A stretch of 64,000 bases of DNA from Bradyrhizobium archetypum (GCF_013114835.1 NZ_JAAVLW010000007.1:186001-250000); one strand, 5' to 3'; positions 1-8,789 are shown, counted from the stretch's first letter. The notes: generated from the sequence alone by a model not told the origin. Numbers and translations: made by a program.

Positions 1-270
1 CTGACCGCCGAGGCTGTGGTGCGTGACTATGAAGCCGCGGCCAAGGAAATCGAAGCGATGGGAGCAGAGCTGATCAGCGCGGCCAAGAAATGCGAGGCAA
101 TGACCGCCGAAGTGCACAACGCCATCGCCTTCATGCGCGATACCGCAGCCTCGTATCGTGAGGAAGCCAAGAAGATTTTCAAGCGCATCGAAGAATGCTC
201 GATCTTCACAGAACAGGTTCGGAAGACCTGCGAGACCGTCAAACTCAAGATGATCGAAGGTAAAGTATAA
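1..270 (+). CDS. Small helical hypothetical protein, 5' end cut by window edge
   Basis: The reading frame is open from the first base, so the start codon lies outside the window or is the GTG at 16 or 19. The visible product is about 89 residues, rich in Ala, Glu and Lys, with heptad-like spacing of hydrophobic residues that suggests one long helix or coiled coil. It has two Cys near the C-terminus (EECS and KTCE) and no signal peptide or membrane segment. I recognise no domain and assign no function. Similar short Ala/Glu-rich proteins occur in Bradyrhizobium, from memory. Coding status is supported by the composition. Confidence 0.6.
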   Translation: MTAEAVVRDYEAAAKEIEAMGAELISAAKKCEAMTAEVHNAIAFMRDTAASYREEAKKIFKRIEECSIFTEQVRKTCETVKLKMIEGKV

Positions 271-778
271 TGAGATATCCGGAACATCGATCAGGTTTGC
301 CGTCCCGACGGGAGGCCATGTTTTTCGAATAGAGTGTGTGAATTGCGGTACAGGCTGATGCCGCGAATCAGCTTAGTTTGCAGTCTTCTCCCTAGACTCG
401 CACCCGCCGCAAATGGCGGGTCCTCTTTGCGGTGTCCAACAGTCAGAACGGCCTCGCGGCGGGCGCTACTGGTGGCCGCAGACGGCCAAATCCGCGCCCG
501 CCTGTAACAGCGTTGCACCCTTGGCTGATCCGAGGCGCTCCGAGCGCACGATAATGTTGCAGTTTGGGCCTAGTACAAGCGATTTGCGAGGTGTTCGCGT
601 GTCCGCAATGCCACGGCGCGCGAATCGTTTGCATGGCGTGCGGGTTCACACCCCTACCGTCGCACCGTTCGCGTAAACTGAGGCCAAGCGGCTGGTGATT
701 CCGGCTGGCTCCGCCGCCGTTTGGCGCTTCCAGGAAGCTCGATAATTCGACACTACAAAGACCACTCGGAGCATCTTC
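271..778. other. 508-base intergenic stretch without a convincing gene
   Basis: No open frame here has protein-like composition; the longest ones are antisense or frame shadows. A hairpin with arms CCCGCC (403-408) and GGCGGG (415-420), followed by a short T-rich tract, may be a weak terminator for the upstream gene. GGCC/GGCC arms occur near 474-487. The region just before 779 should hold the promoter of the small membrane protein, but I see no clear -35/-10 pair. Confidence 0.4.
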
Positions 779-1153
779 ATGCTGTTTTTGAGCTACACCT
801 ATCGATTCCTGTCCAATTTCGTCTTCCTGGCGCTGGTGTATTTTGCTCTGAACTTCCTCGAAAAGTACCAGCACCGCGTGGTGGTCGCGATTCTCGTGCT
901 TGTCTATGCCGGCATGCATGCAGCGTCCGCGCTGCGGTCGTTTCACTTCTTCCAGCGTATTGAACGGCTTGAACTGGAGGCGCGCCGTCTGGTGGCGGCA
1001 CTGGGCGAGGGGCCGAATTCGACCTCGACGCGCAAGCAGGTCATTACCGACGTCAGCTCGCTCCGCCACGCCGGCGAGATCAAGGCCTATATCGACCTGC
1101 TGTTTCTCGCCATCGTCATCCTGCTCTGCCTGGCCAAGATCGTGGCCAGTTGA
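779..1153 (+). CDS. Small inner-membrane protein, unknown function
   Basis: A 124-residue protein with hydrophobic segments at about residues 7-27, 33-50 and 104-122, and a charged middle region of about 50 residues (RIERLELEARR and following) that probably lies in the cytoplasm. CGGAGC about 8 bases before the ATG can act as ribosome binding site. There is no signal-peptidase motif or known domain, so it is best called a three-helix membrane protein. It is monocistronic: the next gene is on the opposite strand and converges with it. Confidence 0.65.
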   Translation: MLFLSYTYRFLSNFVFLALVYFALNFLEKYQHRVVVAILVLVYAGMHAASALRSFHFFQRIERLELEARRLVAALGEGPNSTSTRKQVITDVSSLRHAGEIKAYIDLLFLAIVILLCLAKIVAS

Positions 1154-1225
1154 GGCTCCGATGGTAGGGCGGGGTACCGGCACAGGGAGCTAGTCAAACG
1201 ATCCGATCGACCCGCACCGGATTGA

Positions 1226-2560
1226 TCAGCGCTTTTTTAAGCCGGCAACCCGGACCGATCGGGTATTCCGTTTGGCTTGCGCCGCCGGCTTGGGAGCGCT
1301 CCCGTCGGCGGCTTGCGGCGCAGCCGCAGCCTGTTCGACGGAAGGCGGCTGGGCTGCAGCCGCCTTGCCCTGGCGGCGCGATTTCCCATCAAGCTTGGCG
1401 GAGGAGACTTCTGTTGAGCGCGCCTGCCCGACTGATGCCGTGCGGCGTGCGGACGAAGCCAGCATCGTAACGCGCGTCGATTCCGGGATCTTGTAAATGC
1501 TCGCTGCCGGAGCCGGCAGCACGGCCAGCGCAGGGGTCGGCGCTACCAGTGTTTGCCGCGGCCACGGCGCAATCGGCGCGGAGACGCCGCGGCTGCGGCG
1601 CGGCATGCCAACGTTGGTCGTGTGCCAATCGAGATCGGTCAAGGCCGGGACGGGAAGTGCGGGACCGCCAGCAAATGCGAATCTCGGAACCTTCGGCCAG
1701 CGCGACGTCGCCACTACCTCCGACGCCGGATGCACTTGCCATTGCTGCGGCTCGGTCGGCGTCGCCGGCCGATCGGGGGTTGCCGGCACCACATGGACGA
1801 TGCGATAGCCGCGCGCCTTCAGTTCGTGCAGGATCCTCGGCAGCGCGGCGACCGTGCGCGGCTGAATGTCGTGCAGCAGCAGGATGCCTTTACCCTTGGC
1901 CTCCAGCCGCTTCATCGCGAGCTCATAGACGCGGTTGGCGGAGACGTCACGCCAGTCATCGGCGGGGAAATCGGCGCTCCAGAGCTGGAGCCCCTTGGAA
2001 GCGGCAAATTCCTCGATCTCGTCGGTGCGGCGCAGGCCAGGAATTCGCAGGAAAGGCGCCAGCGCGGTACCGTCGCCGAGCGCTGCGGTCACGGACGCGA
2101 TACCTTGCTCGATCTCCTGTCTGGAGCGTTCGAAGGGCAGGCGATCCATGCCGACGGGATGGTTCTGGGTGTGGGTTGCCACCGTGTGCCCGGCATCGCG
2201 CACCTTGCGCACGCCTTCGGGATTGGCGCTGGCCTGACTACCGACCAGGAAGAACGTCGCCTTGGCGCAATGGGCGGCGAGAATATCGAGGATCTGGTTG
2301 CTGTATTTCGGCAGCGGACCGTCGTCGAAGGTCAGCACCACCTCGCGATCCTGCAGCGGCAACGTCTTGCCATATTGCATGGTGCCCACGAGCGGATAGG
2401 CGCGTGGATCGACAACGAGGGTGCGTGACGTGCCGATGGCGTCGGGTTGGCCGCGACAATCGGCAGCCGACGCAGCCTGCGCGGCAAAGGAGGCGAGTAG
2501 TCCGATGCACAGGGCGGTCCAAGGATGCCGCCGGAGCTCCCCAAATACGCTAGCGATCAT
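1226..2560 (-). CDS. Secreted polysaccharide deacetylase (NodB homology) with long C-terminal tail
   Basis: A 444-residue protein with a signal peptide (about 1-33, ending AQAASAAD) and a carbohydrate esterase 4 / NodB domain at about 70-280. Motif 1 is TFDDGP (77-82), motif 2 HTQNHP, motif 5 LLLHD. The usual RxPY of motif 3 reads RIPGLR, so the groove is altered. Family enzymes remove N-acetyl or O-acetyl groups from peptidoglycan or exopolysaccharide. After about residue 290 comes a Pro/Ala/Arg-rich tail of about 150 residues without a recognised domain. The next gene downstream on the map (2704-3498) is a paralogue: both share DA(I/L)GTSR and GEVVLTFDDGP-like blocks. Substrate is unknown. 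Confidence 0.9.
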   Translation of the reverse strand: MIASVFGELRRHPWTALCIGLLASFAAQAASAADCRGQPDAIGTSRTLVVDPRAYPLVGTMQYGKTLPLQDREVVLTFDDGPLPKYSNQILDILAAHCAKATFFLVGSQASANPEGVRKVRDAGHTVATHTQNHPVGMDRLPFERSRQEIEQGIASVTAALGDGTALAPFLRIPGLRRTDEIEEFAASKGLQLWSADFPADDWRDVSANRVYELAMKRLEAKGKGILLLHDIQPRTVAALPRILHELKARGYRIVHVVPATPDRPATPTEPQQWQVHPASEVVATSRWPKVPRFAFAGGPALPVPALTDLDWHTTNVGMPRRSRGVSAPIAPWPRQTLVAPTPALAVLPAPAASIYKIPESTRVTMLASSARRTASVGQARSTEVSSAKLDGKSRRQGKAAAAQPPSVEQAAAAPQAADGSAPKPAAQAKRNTRSVRVAGLKKR

Positions 2561-2703
2561 TGAACCCCGGCTTCATTCCAAGAGCACGCAACTGCTTACA
2601 TCCGGCGTCATGAATGCCGCCTTAATCATCTGAATTCTACATCTAATTTGGCTTGGAGGCCCGATCCGGACGCAAGAACCGCGTCAGCCAAACAGATCGT
2701 GAT

Positions 2704-3498
2704 CTATTGTGGTTTGCCGGACACGGTTTTGGCACTGGCTGGAACCAGATGGACCACACGGTAGTGGTGGTCGCGGAGGTAGCGCAAGAAGCCCGGCAAC
2801 ATGGAAGCAGTCTGTGCCTTCGGATCGTGCAGCAGGATGATGCCTTTGCGAGCGACCTGCAGGCGGTCGGTGAGCAGCTTCAACTGCTGCGCGGGCGTAA
2901 TCGGAGTCCAGTCGCTGGCCCAGAGATCCGCACCGAAAACAGCGATGTCACGCTTTTGCAGGGTCTCCAATATGGCGGGTGTCATTTCAAAATAGGGGAA
3001 GCGGAAGAACGGCGTGCTCGGGACTGTCGTGGCTGCGCCGTGAAGCGCCGTTTCGACCGCAGCGATGCCCTTGTCGATCTCGCCGATGGCCGCCTCCGGC
3101 TTCATGTATTTCAGGTTGGAATGGGCCCAGCCGTGGTGCGCGATGGTATGCCCGTGGGCCGCCATCCTGCGCACCAGTTCGGGATATGCGGAGGCCTGCC
3201 GTCCGATCAGGAAGAAGGTGGCGCGCACGCATTCCTGCGCCAGCGCCGCGAGTATCTTCTGGTCCGTCGGTGGCGACGGTCCATCGTCGAAGGTCAGTAC
3301 CACCTCGCCGTCATCAAGTGGAAGCGTCTGTGGAAAGCTCTTGAGGCCGACCCGCGGCAAGCTGGCTGCCTCCACCGCGAGAACGCGCGAGGTGCCGAGC
3401 GCATCCTTGCGGGGACATTCGCCGGCCTCAGCCGCTGGGACAAAGGTCATCAATGTCGCGGCCGCCGTGAACAGTGCCGCGCTGAAATGTCGGGTCAT
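2704..3498 (-). CDS. Secreted polysaccharide deacetylase (NodB homology), compact paralogue
   Basis: A 264-residue exported enzyme. I choose the ATG at 3498 because it gives a clean signal peptide (MTRHFSAALFTAAATL to AAEAGEC); an upstream ATG at 3555 adds 19 non-signal-like residues. NodB motifs are TFDDGP, HGWAH (metal-binding His pair), FRFPY (motif 3 intact), DLWASDW, and ILLHD (motif 5). It is shorter than its neighbour at 1226-2560, lacking the C-terminal tail. Both genes face the same way with about 140 bases between them, so they may be a tandem duplication that diverged. Role inferred: deacetylation of an envelope or extracellular polysaccharide. Confidence 0.9.
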   Translation of the reverse strand: MTRHFSAALFTAAATLMTFVPAAEAGECPRKDALGTSRVLAVEAASLPRVGLKSFPQTLPLDDGEVVLTFDDGPSPPTDQKILAALAQECVRATFFLIGRQASAYPELVRRMAAHGHTIAHHGWAHSNLKYMKPEAAIGEIDKGIAAVETALHGAATTVPSTPFFRFPYFEMTPAILETLQKRDIAVFGADLWASDWTPITPAQQLKLLTDRLQVARKGIILLHDPKAQTASMLPGFLRYLRDHHYRVVHLVPASAKTVSGKPQ

Positions 3499-3600
3499 CT
3501 GCGGTTGGACATATTTGGCATTGCGCTGGGTGTTGCCGATTGGGTAAGCGTGCAAGGTAACTCAAGTTCCCTTTCATCTGTCAAACCGGCGAGGCGCGGC

Positions 3601-5037
3601 ATGGCCGAGAATATCGACGTTGCCCAGGCCGCCGAGGCGCTGTCAGCGCCAGGGTCCGTGCTCAACCATCTCCTGATGCGCGACGAGGAGGGGCGGGTCC
3701 GTCACGAGTTCGTCGAAGAACTTACGCGCGCCATCCACGCTGCCGACCGGCCGCTGTTGTGCGAGGTGGTCGCGGAACTGCACGAGGCCGATCTCGGCGA
3801 TTTGATCGCAGCCCTCGAGCCCGAGGATCGCGTCACCCTTGTCGAGATCACCGGCACCGATTTCGATTTCTCGGCGCTGAACGAGGTCGACGACGCCGTC
3901 CGCGAGGAAATCCTCGAAGAACTCGAACCGGAAACGGTCGCGGAGGGCGTTCGCGAACTGGAGTCCGACGATGCCGTCCAGTTGCTCCAGGGCCTCGACG
4001 AGGAAGACCAGGAAGAGATTCTCGAAAAGCTGCCGCCGCCCGAGCGCGTCGCGATCGAGCGCGTTCTGCTCTATCCGGAAAACTCCGCCGGCCGCCGGAT
4101 GCAAACCGAATTTATCGCGGTGCCGCCGGACTGGACGGTGGGGCAGGCCATCGACTACATGCGCGACACGCCCGATCTGCCGGACCGCTTTTACGAGATC
4201 TACGCGGTCGATTCCGAACAGCACTGGCAGGGCGCCGTCTCGCTTGACACGCTGTTGCGTGCGCGCCGGCCGGTGCCGCTCGTCGACCTGATTGAGGAAG
4301 ACCGCCGTCGCGTCTCGGTGCTGGACGACCAGGAAGAAGTCGCGCGGATGTTCGGCAAGTATAATCTGGTCGCCGCCCCTGTCGTCGACACTACCAACCG
4401 GCTGGTCGGCGTCATCACCATCGACGACGTCGTCGACGTCATCGAGGAAGAGGCCGACGAGGACCTGAAGGCGCTCGGCGGCGTCACCAGCGACGAAGAA
4501 CTGTCCGACAATGTCTGGACCATCGCGCGCGGCCGTTTCAACTGGCTCTTGGTCAATCTGGCGACGGCGTTTCTGGCGTCCTCCGTGCTCGGCCTGTTCG
4601 AGGGCCAGCTCGAGAAGATGGTGGCGCTCGCGGTGCTGGCGCCGATCGTAGCGAGCCAGGGCGGCAACGCGGCGACCCAGACCATGACCGTGGCGGTGCG
4701 GGCACTGGCGACCCGCGAACTCGGTTCCAACAATGCGTTCCGAGTCGTGATGCGCGAGGCGATGGTCGGCTTCGTCAACGGGCTGGCGTTTGCCATCATT
4801 ACGGGCGTGGCCGCGGTGGCGTGGTTCAAAATTCCGGGGCTGGGCGTCGTGATCGGCCTTGCCATCATCTGCAATCTGGTGGCCGGCGCACTCGGCGGCA
4901 TCCTGATCCCGATGGTGCTGGAACGGGTCCGCGCCGATCCGGCGGTGGCGTCGGGAACCTTTGTCACCACCATCACCGACGTGGTCGGATTCTTCTCGTT
5001 CCTCGGCATCGCCACGCTGTGGTTCGGGCTGAAGTAG
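3601..5037 (+). CDS. mgtE: Magnesium transporter MgtE
   Basis: A 478-residue protein with the full MgtE layout: a superhelical N-domain (about 30-140) rich in acidic repeats (DDAVQLLQGL, LEKLPPPERVAI), two CBS domains (about 150-270) that sense cytoplasmic Mg2+, an acidic plug-helix segment (EEEADEDL), and about five membrane helices from 300 on. The pore motif reads APIVASQGGNAATQ, a variant of the usual P-x-V-A-S-M-G-G-N-x-G-T-Q. The frame is open upstream to 2653, but that part is antisense to the deacetylase; the ATG at 3601 starts the family-typical N-terminus. No M-box-like leader fits in the short gap upstream. Confidence 0.95.
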   Translation: MAENIDVAQAAEALSAPGSVLNHLLMRDEEGRVRHEFVEELTRAIHAADRPLLCEVVAELHEADLGDLIAALEPEDRVTLVEITGTDFDFSALNEVDDAVREEILEELEPETVAEGVRELESDDAVQLLQGLDEEDQEEILEKLPPPERVAIERVLLYPENSAGRRMQTEFIAVPPDWTVGQAIDYMRDTPDLPDRFYEIYAVDSEQHWQGAVSLDTLLRARRPVPLVDLIEEDRRRVSVLDDQEEVARMFGKYNLVAAPVVDTTNRLVGVITIDDVVDVIEEEADEDLKALGGVTSDEELSDNVWTIARGRFNWLLVNLATAFLASSVLGLFEGQLEKMVALAVLAPIVASQGGNAATQTMTVAVRALATRELGSNNAFRVVMREAMVGFVNGLAFAIITGVAAVAWFKIPGLGVVIGLAIICNLVAGALGGILIPMVLERVRADPAVASGTFVTTITDVVGFFSFLGIATLWFGLK

Positions 5038-5149
5038 CATAGCGTTTTCAAGCGAAGGCCTTGATCCGGGTGGATTCTGGTTCGCGGGAAGAAAACGCGT
5101 CAAAACGGGACCTCATTTATCGTTAATCGGGCCTTTACGCGCTTCGCCG

Positions 5150-5503
5150 ATGATGTTGGCCCACGAGGTCAACATGCAGCGCCTGCGGCTGAAAGCGGAC
5201 GGACGGATTGTCGAACTGCGGGACGGGCAGGAGTTCCCGCTTGCGCCGGCGATGCCGGAGCCGCAAATCGCCGCTCCGCCGTGCGTCGAAGCTGAGCTGC
5301 CTCCGGTGCGCGAGCTGCGTCGCCGGGCTCAACTGACGCAGCTCGAATTCGCGGCAAGGCTTGGCGTGCCCGTGGAAACGATCCGGAACTGGGAGCAGGG
5401 CAAGCGTGTCCCTCGCGGGCCGGCGCGAGCGTTGCTCGCGGTGATCGCCCACTCGCCGGAAACCGTTTTCGCAGCGCTAGCCACGGAACCGTCGCCCGCT
5501 TAG
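5150..5503 (+). CDS. Small HTH (XRE/NadS-like) transcriptional regulator
   Basis: 117 residues with a helix-turn-helix at about 55-105: VRELRRRAQLTQLEFAARLG, then VPVETIRNWEQGKRVPRGPA, the typical recognition-helix and loop pattern of XRE and antitoxin-like regulators. The first 40 residues are a short extension that could form a beta hairpin (LKADGRIVELRDGQEF). No toxin gene is adjacent: the neighbours are mgtE and an aldo/keto reductase. Start uncertain: ATGs at 5150, 5153 and 5174 are in frame. Confidence 0.75.
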   Translation: MMLAHEVNMQRLRLKADGRIVELRDGQEFPLAPAMPEPQIAAPPCVEAELPPVRELRRRAQLTQLEFAARLGVPVETIRNWEQGKRVPRGPARALLAVIAHSPETVFAALATEPSPA

Positions 5504-5633
5504 GTCCCCGACGCCTTCTTCACGCGAACTCGATCCACCCCAGACCAAGGGGGCATGCCTCGCCTGAAAATGCTATCTGTTGGCACGGCTGTTTCCGCAG
5601 CCCATAATGGGGGTCGTCTCGCGGATACAACCA

Positions 5634-6452
5634 ATGCTGTTTGTCGAAGCCAATGGCGCAAGAATTCCGGCGATCGGGCTGGGTACCTGGGAATTGCGCG
5701 GACGCACCTGCGCGCGGATCGTCGAGCAGGCATTGCGGCTCGGCTATCGCCATATCGACACCGCGCAGGTCTACGAGAATGAGCGCGAGGTGGGCGAGGG
5801 GATGCGGGCCTCTGCAGTCAAGCGCGACGACATTTTCCTCACCACCAAGGTCTGGCCCTCGCATTTCTCGCCCCACGATCTGGAGCGTTCCGCCAAGGAA
5901 AGCCTGGTGCGGCTGCGCCTGACCGAGGTCGATCTGTTGCTGCTGCACTGGCCGAATCCGCAGATACCGCTGGCGGAGACGCTGGGCGCGCTTGCCCGTG
6001 TCAGGCAGCAGGGGCTTGCGCGGCACATCGGCGTGTCCAATTTCACCGTGGCCTTGATCGAGGAGGCAGTGGCGTCATGTTCGGAACCACTGGTGTGCGA
6101 CCAGGTCGAATACCATCCCTATCTCGACCAGACCAAGGTCACGGAAGCCTGCGCGCGTCACGGCATGGCGCTGGTGGCCTATAGCCCGGTCGCCAAGGGC
6201 CGCATCAAGACTGACCGCGCGCTGCAGCGGATCGGCGAGCGCTATCGCAAGACGGCGGCACAGATCTGCCTGCGCTGGCTGGTGCAGCAGGGCGTGTCGG
6301 CGATTCCACGAACGTCCAGACTTGAGCGGCTCTCGGAGAACATCGAGATCTTCGATTTCGAGCTGTCCGACGCAGACATGCAGGAGATTTCCAGCATGGG
6401 CAGCGCCGGCGGCCGGCTTACCGATTTCGGCTTTGCGCCGAAATGGGATTGA
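5634..6452 (+). CDS. Aldo/keto reductase
   Basis: A 272-residue single-domain TIM-barrel oxidoreductase of the AKR superfamily, which reduces aldehydes or ketones with NADPH. The catalytic tetrad is visible: Asp42 and Tyr47 in GYRHIDTAQVYENE, Lys72 in LTTKVWP, His105 in LLLLHWP. The C-terminal cofactor-binding segment SAIPRTSRLERLSENIEIFDF is family-typical, with R in place of the more usual K (IPKS). The ATG at 5634 starts the barrel correctly; upstream in-frame codons are not protein-like. Closest in style to 2,5-diketo-gluconate reductases and the methylglyoxal reductase group; exact substrate unknown. Confidence 0.9.
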   Translation: MLFVEANGARIPAIGLGTWELRGRTCARIVEQALRLGYRHIDTAQVYENEREVGEGMRASAVKRDDIFLTTKVWPSHFSPHDLERSAKESLVRLRLTEVDLLLLHWPNPQIPLAETLGALARVRQQGLARHIGVSNFTVALIEEAVASCSEPLVCDQVEYHPYLDQTKVTEACARHGMALVAYSPVAKGRIKTDRALQRIGERYRKTAAQICLRWLVQQGVSAIPRTSRLERLSENIEIFDFELSDADMQEISSMGSAGGRLTDFGFAPKWD

Positions 6453-6515
6453 GGGATTGCGCGGCCTGACGCTATGCTGGCCGGCTAGAAGAATTATCGA
6501 ACATCGTTTGATGCG

Positions 6516-7346
6516 ATGGAGCTGCGGCGGATCATACCCAGTGAGATCACGGCATCGGCGGTCGCGCATGTGTCGCTGCTGACGTTGCTCCTGCTGTTTT
6601 CCGAGGTGCATCCGTTCGGTGCGGTCACTGCCGAGCAGATCCCGGTCGAGATCGTCACGCCCCAGGACATTCCCGAGCGGCCGAAGCAGGCCCAACAACA
6701 AATTCCGGAGACCAGGCAGGAACCTGCGACTACGCCGCAGCCTGATTTCCCGGTGATGGACAAGCCCGCGACCCCGAGCAGGCCCACGCCAACAGAGCAG
6801 CCAAGACCACAGAAGCAGGCTGCGTTGGCCCCATCGCCCCCGGTGGATCCCCAGCCGGCGGCAGCGTCGCAATCACAATCCTTGGCGCCAGCCTACAAGC
6901 CGCCCGAGCCGGACATATCGATCAAGTATCAGGTGCTGCTCGGCCTGCCGCCGGACCTCTCGCCGCTGCCGCCGGATTCCGCGCGGCTCCCCAACGACGG
7001 CGACGACGATTTTGATGCGCCGGCGATCGAGGCCGCCAATATCTCCAACGGGCTGATCGCGGAGTTCCGGCGACACCTCAAGACCTGCTCGAAGCTGCCG
7101 GCCTCGCTGTCGGGCGCCGACGACGTCAAGGTCAAGCTGCGCGTGTTGATGACGCCGGACGGCCGGCTCGCCGCGGAACCAATCCTGATCGAGGCCAGCG
7201 CCTCCATGAAGGGGCCGCTGTTGATGCAAAGCGCCATCCGCGCGCTTTCGGCTTGCCAGCCCTATGCCATGCTGCCGGTAGATCGCTATGGCGAATGGAA
7301 GGTGCTCGACCTCAGCTTTACGCCACAGGATTTTTCCGCGTCCTAG
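6516..7346 (+). CDS. TonB/TolA-like envelope-spanning protein
   Basis: 276 residues: short cytoplasmic start, one N-terminal membrane anchor (about 12-32, AHVSLLTLLLLF), a Pro/Gln/Ala-rich periplasmic spacer (about 40-140, many PQ and PEP runs), and a folded C-terminal domain (about 170-276) with FRRHLKTCSKLP, VKLRVLMTPDGRL and ALSACQPYAMLP, as in TolA domain III and the TonB C-terminus. Two Cys in that domain (KTC, SACQP) could form the disulfide found in TolA. It is not next to tolQ, tolR, tolB, pal, exbB or exbD here, so it is an orphan member. Proposed role: link between an inner-membrane complex and the outer membrane. Confidence 0.75.
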   Translation: MELRRIIPSEITASAVAHVSLLTLLLLFSEVHPFGAVTAEQIPVEIVTPQDIPERPKQAQQQIPETRQEPATTPQPDFPVMDKPATPSRPTPTEQPRPQKQAALAPSPPVDPQPAAASQSQSLAPAYKPPEPDISIKYQVLLGLPPDLSPLPPDSARLPNDGDDDFDAPAIEAANISNGLIAEFRRHLKTCSKLPASLSGADDVKVKLRVLMTPDGRLAAEPILIEASASMKGPLLMQSAIRALSACQPYAMLPVDRYGEWKVLDLSFTPQDFSAS

Positions 7347-7525
7347 CTGAGCTCCCGGTCGCGCTTCTTGAGGCCAAATGGAACTCCGGCCCGACCAAAC
7401 GGATGATATGAGACGATATGGCCCGAGAGCACTGGCCTGACGTTGAAGGACAATTTCACCTAAGGGCGAAGCCGGCTCTCCCACGCCAACCAGTCTCGCG
7501 GCCCATTCACTAGCGGGAGACGAGC

Positions 7526-7759
7526 ATGACACTCATCTGGCTTGGTGTGCTCCTTGTTCTCGGCGGGGTGTTGCAGATGGCGTATCAGCCAATCTGGCAT
7601 GGCCGGCTAAGCGGTGGGAGGCGACTTCGCGCCCGGCAACCGAGCGACACCTTGGAACCAGAAAGACCGGCCGGCGGCTTTGGTTTCAAATCGAATTGGC
7701 CCGGCCTTGCGCTGGTCGCGCTCGGCGCCGCCTTCTTGCTGGTCGGGGCAGTGACCTGA
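7526..7759 (+). CDS. Small two-helix membrane protein, hypothetical
   Basis: 77 residues: an N-terminal hydrophobic helix (TLIWLGVLLVLGGVLQMAY), a basic/polar loop of about 35 residues (LSGGRRLRARQPSD) and a C-terminal helix (GLALVALGAAFLLVGAV). The ATG follows GGGAGA at good spacing (about 7513-7518). No domain recognised. Monocistronic, 179 bases after the TonB/TolA-like gene, which is on the same strand. Confidence 0.6.
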   Translation: MTLIWLGVLLVLGGVLQMAYQPIWHGRLSGGRRLRARQPSDTLEPERPAGGFGFKSNWPGLALVALGAAFLLVGAVT

Positions 7760-7927
7760 GTTTGAAACTAAGAGCATGATGAGATCAGGTTCGGCCCGAT
7801 GCTGCGTTGACCGTCCAAACAAAATATCGAAAACAACCCCATGCAAAGTAGCCGTCAACGGCCGGCGCAGCAGGCGATCGACTGAACCCAATCTCATCGG
7901 ACTCTAGTTTCCGCGAGATGGCTGCAG

Positions 7928-7953
7928 CCGCCCGGGTGGGCTATCCCGGGCGG
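7928..7953 (-). terminator. GC-rich hairpin downstream of the dioxygenase gene
   Basis: Arms CCGCCCGGG (7928-7936) and CCCGGGCGG (7945-7953) pair perfectly around an 8-base loop, 17 bases past the stop of the minus-strand gene ending at 7971. There is no T-run, so it may work with Rho or as a 3'-end stabiliser instead of a classical intrinsic terminator. Confidence 0.5.
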
Positions 7954-7970
7954 CGTCAAAACGTCGTTTC

Positions 7971-8789
7971 TCAGCCTAAACCGTGCTGCAGGGCGCGCCT
8001 GATGGCGGTTTCGACCGGTGAATAGTCGCCGTCTTTCCGGTCGAGCTGGAGAGGCGCGGCGGGATGCAGCGGCGGCTGCGCCATGAAACGCGGCGACGAA
8101 CCGCGGTGTGGCTGCGCAGCATGGATCAGGAAGGGATGACACAGATAGGCCGTGCCGGCGCTTCCGACCGCCAGGGCCTCCGGACGATCGGCCGCCACGT
8201 TCTCAAGTATCGGGGGCGACATACCGGCCTCACCGGCAGGCCCGAGCAATCGCGCCATGTCGAGGTGCGAGCCGACGCGTATTCGTGTTGGCGCATCCGC
8301 TTCGCCGACGTCGGAAAACAGGAACAGCATCAGCAGCGCGCGGCCGCGCGATGTGACGTTGACCCGCCATGAAGAGAAATCGTTCCGCTCGTTTGGATCA
8401 TCCGACGGCCCGGGAAAGCTGAGATCGACGTGCCAGCTGGTGTCGCCGGGATCGTCGGCATGCGGGAAGCGCACCGGAAAGCTGCCGAGGTCCGCGCGCG
8501 GCCTCCAGCGACCGCTGCCGACGAGCTGATCGAAGGCTGCGTGGAGCACCGGCGTGTTGACCGCTTGCCGAAACGGCTCCTGTCCGTAATAGCCGAGCCG
8601 GACAACCGGCCGCGTCCAGGTTTTCCTGTCGCTGGGATCGCATCCGGTGTCGCGCCAGAGAATGGCGCGGCCTTGCTCGGCGAGCTCCTCGGGGAAAGCA
8701 TTATCCAACCGGATAAATCCGTCTTGGACAAATTGGTTCAGTTGTGCGTCGCTGAGCACACGCACGGGTCGAATGGTATTCGAAGGCAT
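7971..8789 (-). CDS. Phytanoyl-CoA dioxygenase (PhyH) family oxygenase
   Basis: A 272-residue cupin-fold protein of the PhyH type, Fe(II)/2-oxoglutarate-dependent hydroxylases. The HxD iron motif is seen in TSWHVDLSFPG and the distal His probably in FLIHAAQPHRGSSPRFMAQP, where the Arg would hold 2-oxoglutarate. The N-terminal LSDAQLNQFVQDGFIRLDNAF is the family's usual opening (search for 'F..dGfi.l'). I start at the ATG 8789; the frame is open up to 8921, but those 44 residues are Arg/Pro-rich and not family-like. Substrate not deducible: PhyH relatives act on lipids, ectoine and natural products. Confidence 0.88.
   Translation of the reverse strand: MPSNTIRPVRVLSDAQLNQFVQDGFIRLDNAFPEELAEQGRAILWRDTGCDPSDRKTWTRPVVRLGYYGQEPFRQAVNTPVLHAAFDQLVGSGRWRPRADLGSFPVRFPHADDPGDTSWHVDLSFPGPSDDPNERNDFSSWRVNVTSRGRALLMLFLFSDVGEADAPTRIRVGSHLDMARLLGPAGEAGMSPPILENVAADRPEALAVGSAGTAYLCHPFLIHAAQPHRGSSPRFMAQPPLHPAAPLQLDRKDGDYSPVETAIRRALQHGLG

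Noticed and set aside
443..1183. Long minus-strand frame opposite the small membrane protein
   Set aside because: Composition (His, Gln, Asp and Arg-rich, no structure) is that of an antisense shadow; the plus-strand frame has clear membrane helices.
1549..2553. Long plus-strand frames across the first deacetylase
   Set aside because: Arg/Ala/Pro-rich shadows of a high-GC gene; no domain pattern.
2653..3600. N-terminal extension of mgtE
   Set aside because: It is antisense to the deacetylase gene and lacks family similarity; the ATG at 3601 starts the standard MgtE N-domain.
3643..5103. Long minus-strand frame across mgtE
   Set aside because: Rich in Asp, His, Arg and Val, as expected from antisense of a high-GC gene, with no motif.
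5582..5597. Sigma-54-like TGGCAC element before the aldo/keto reductase
   Set aside because: The -12 GC is TC here, and the essential pattern is incomplete.
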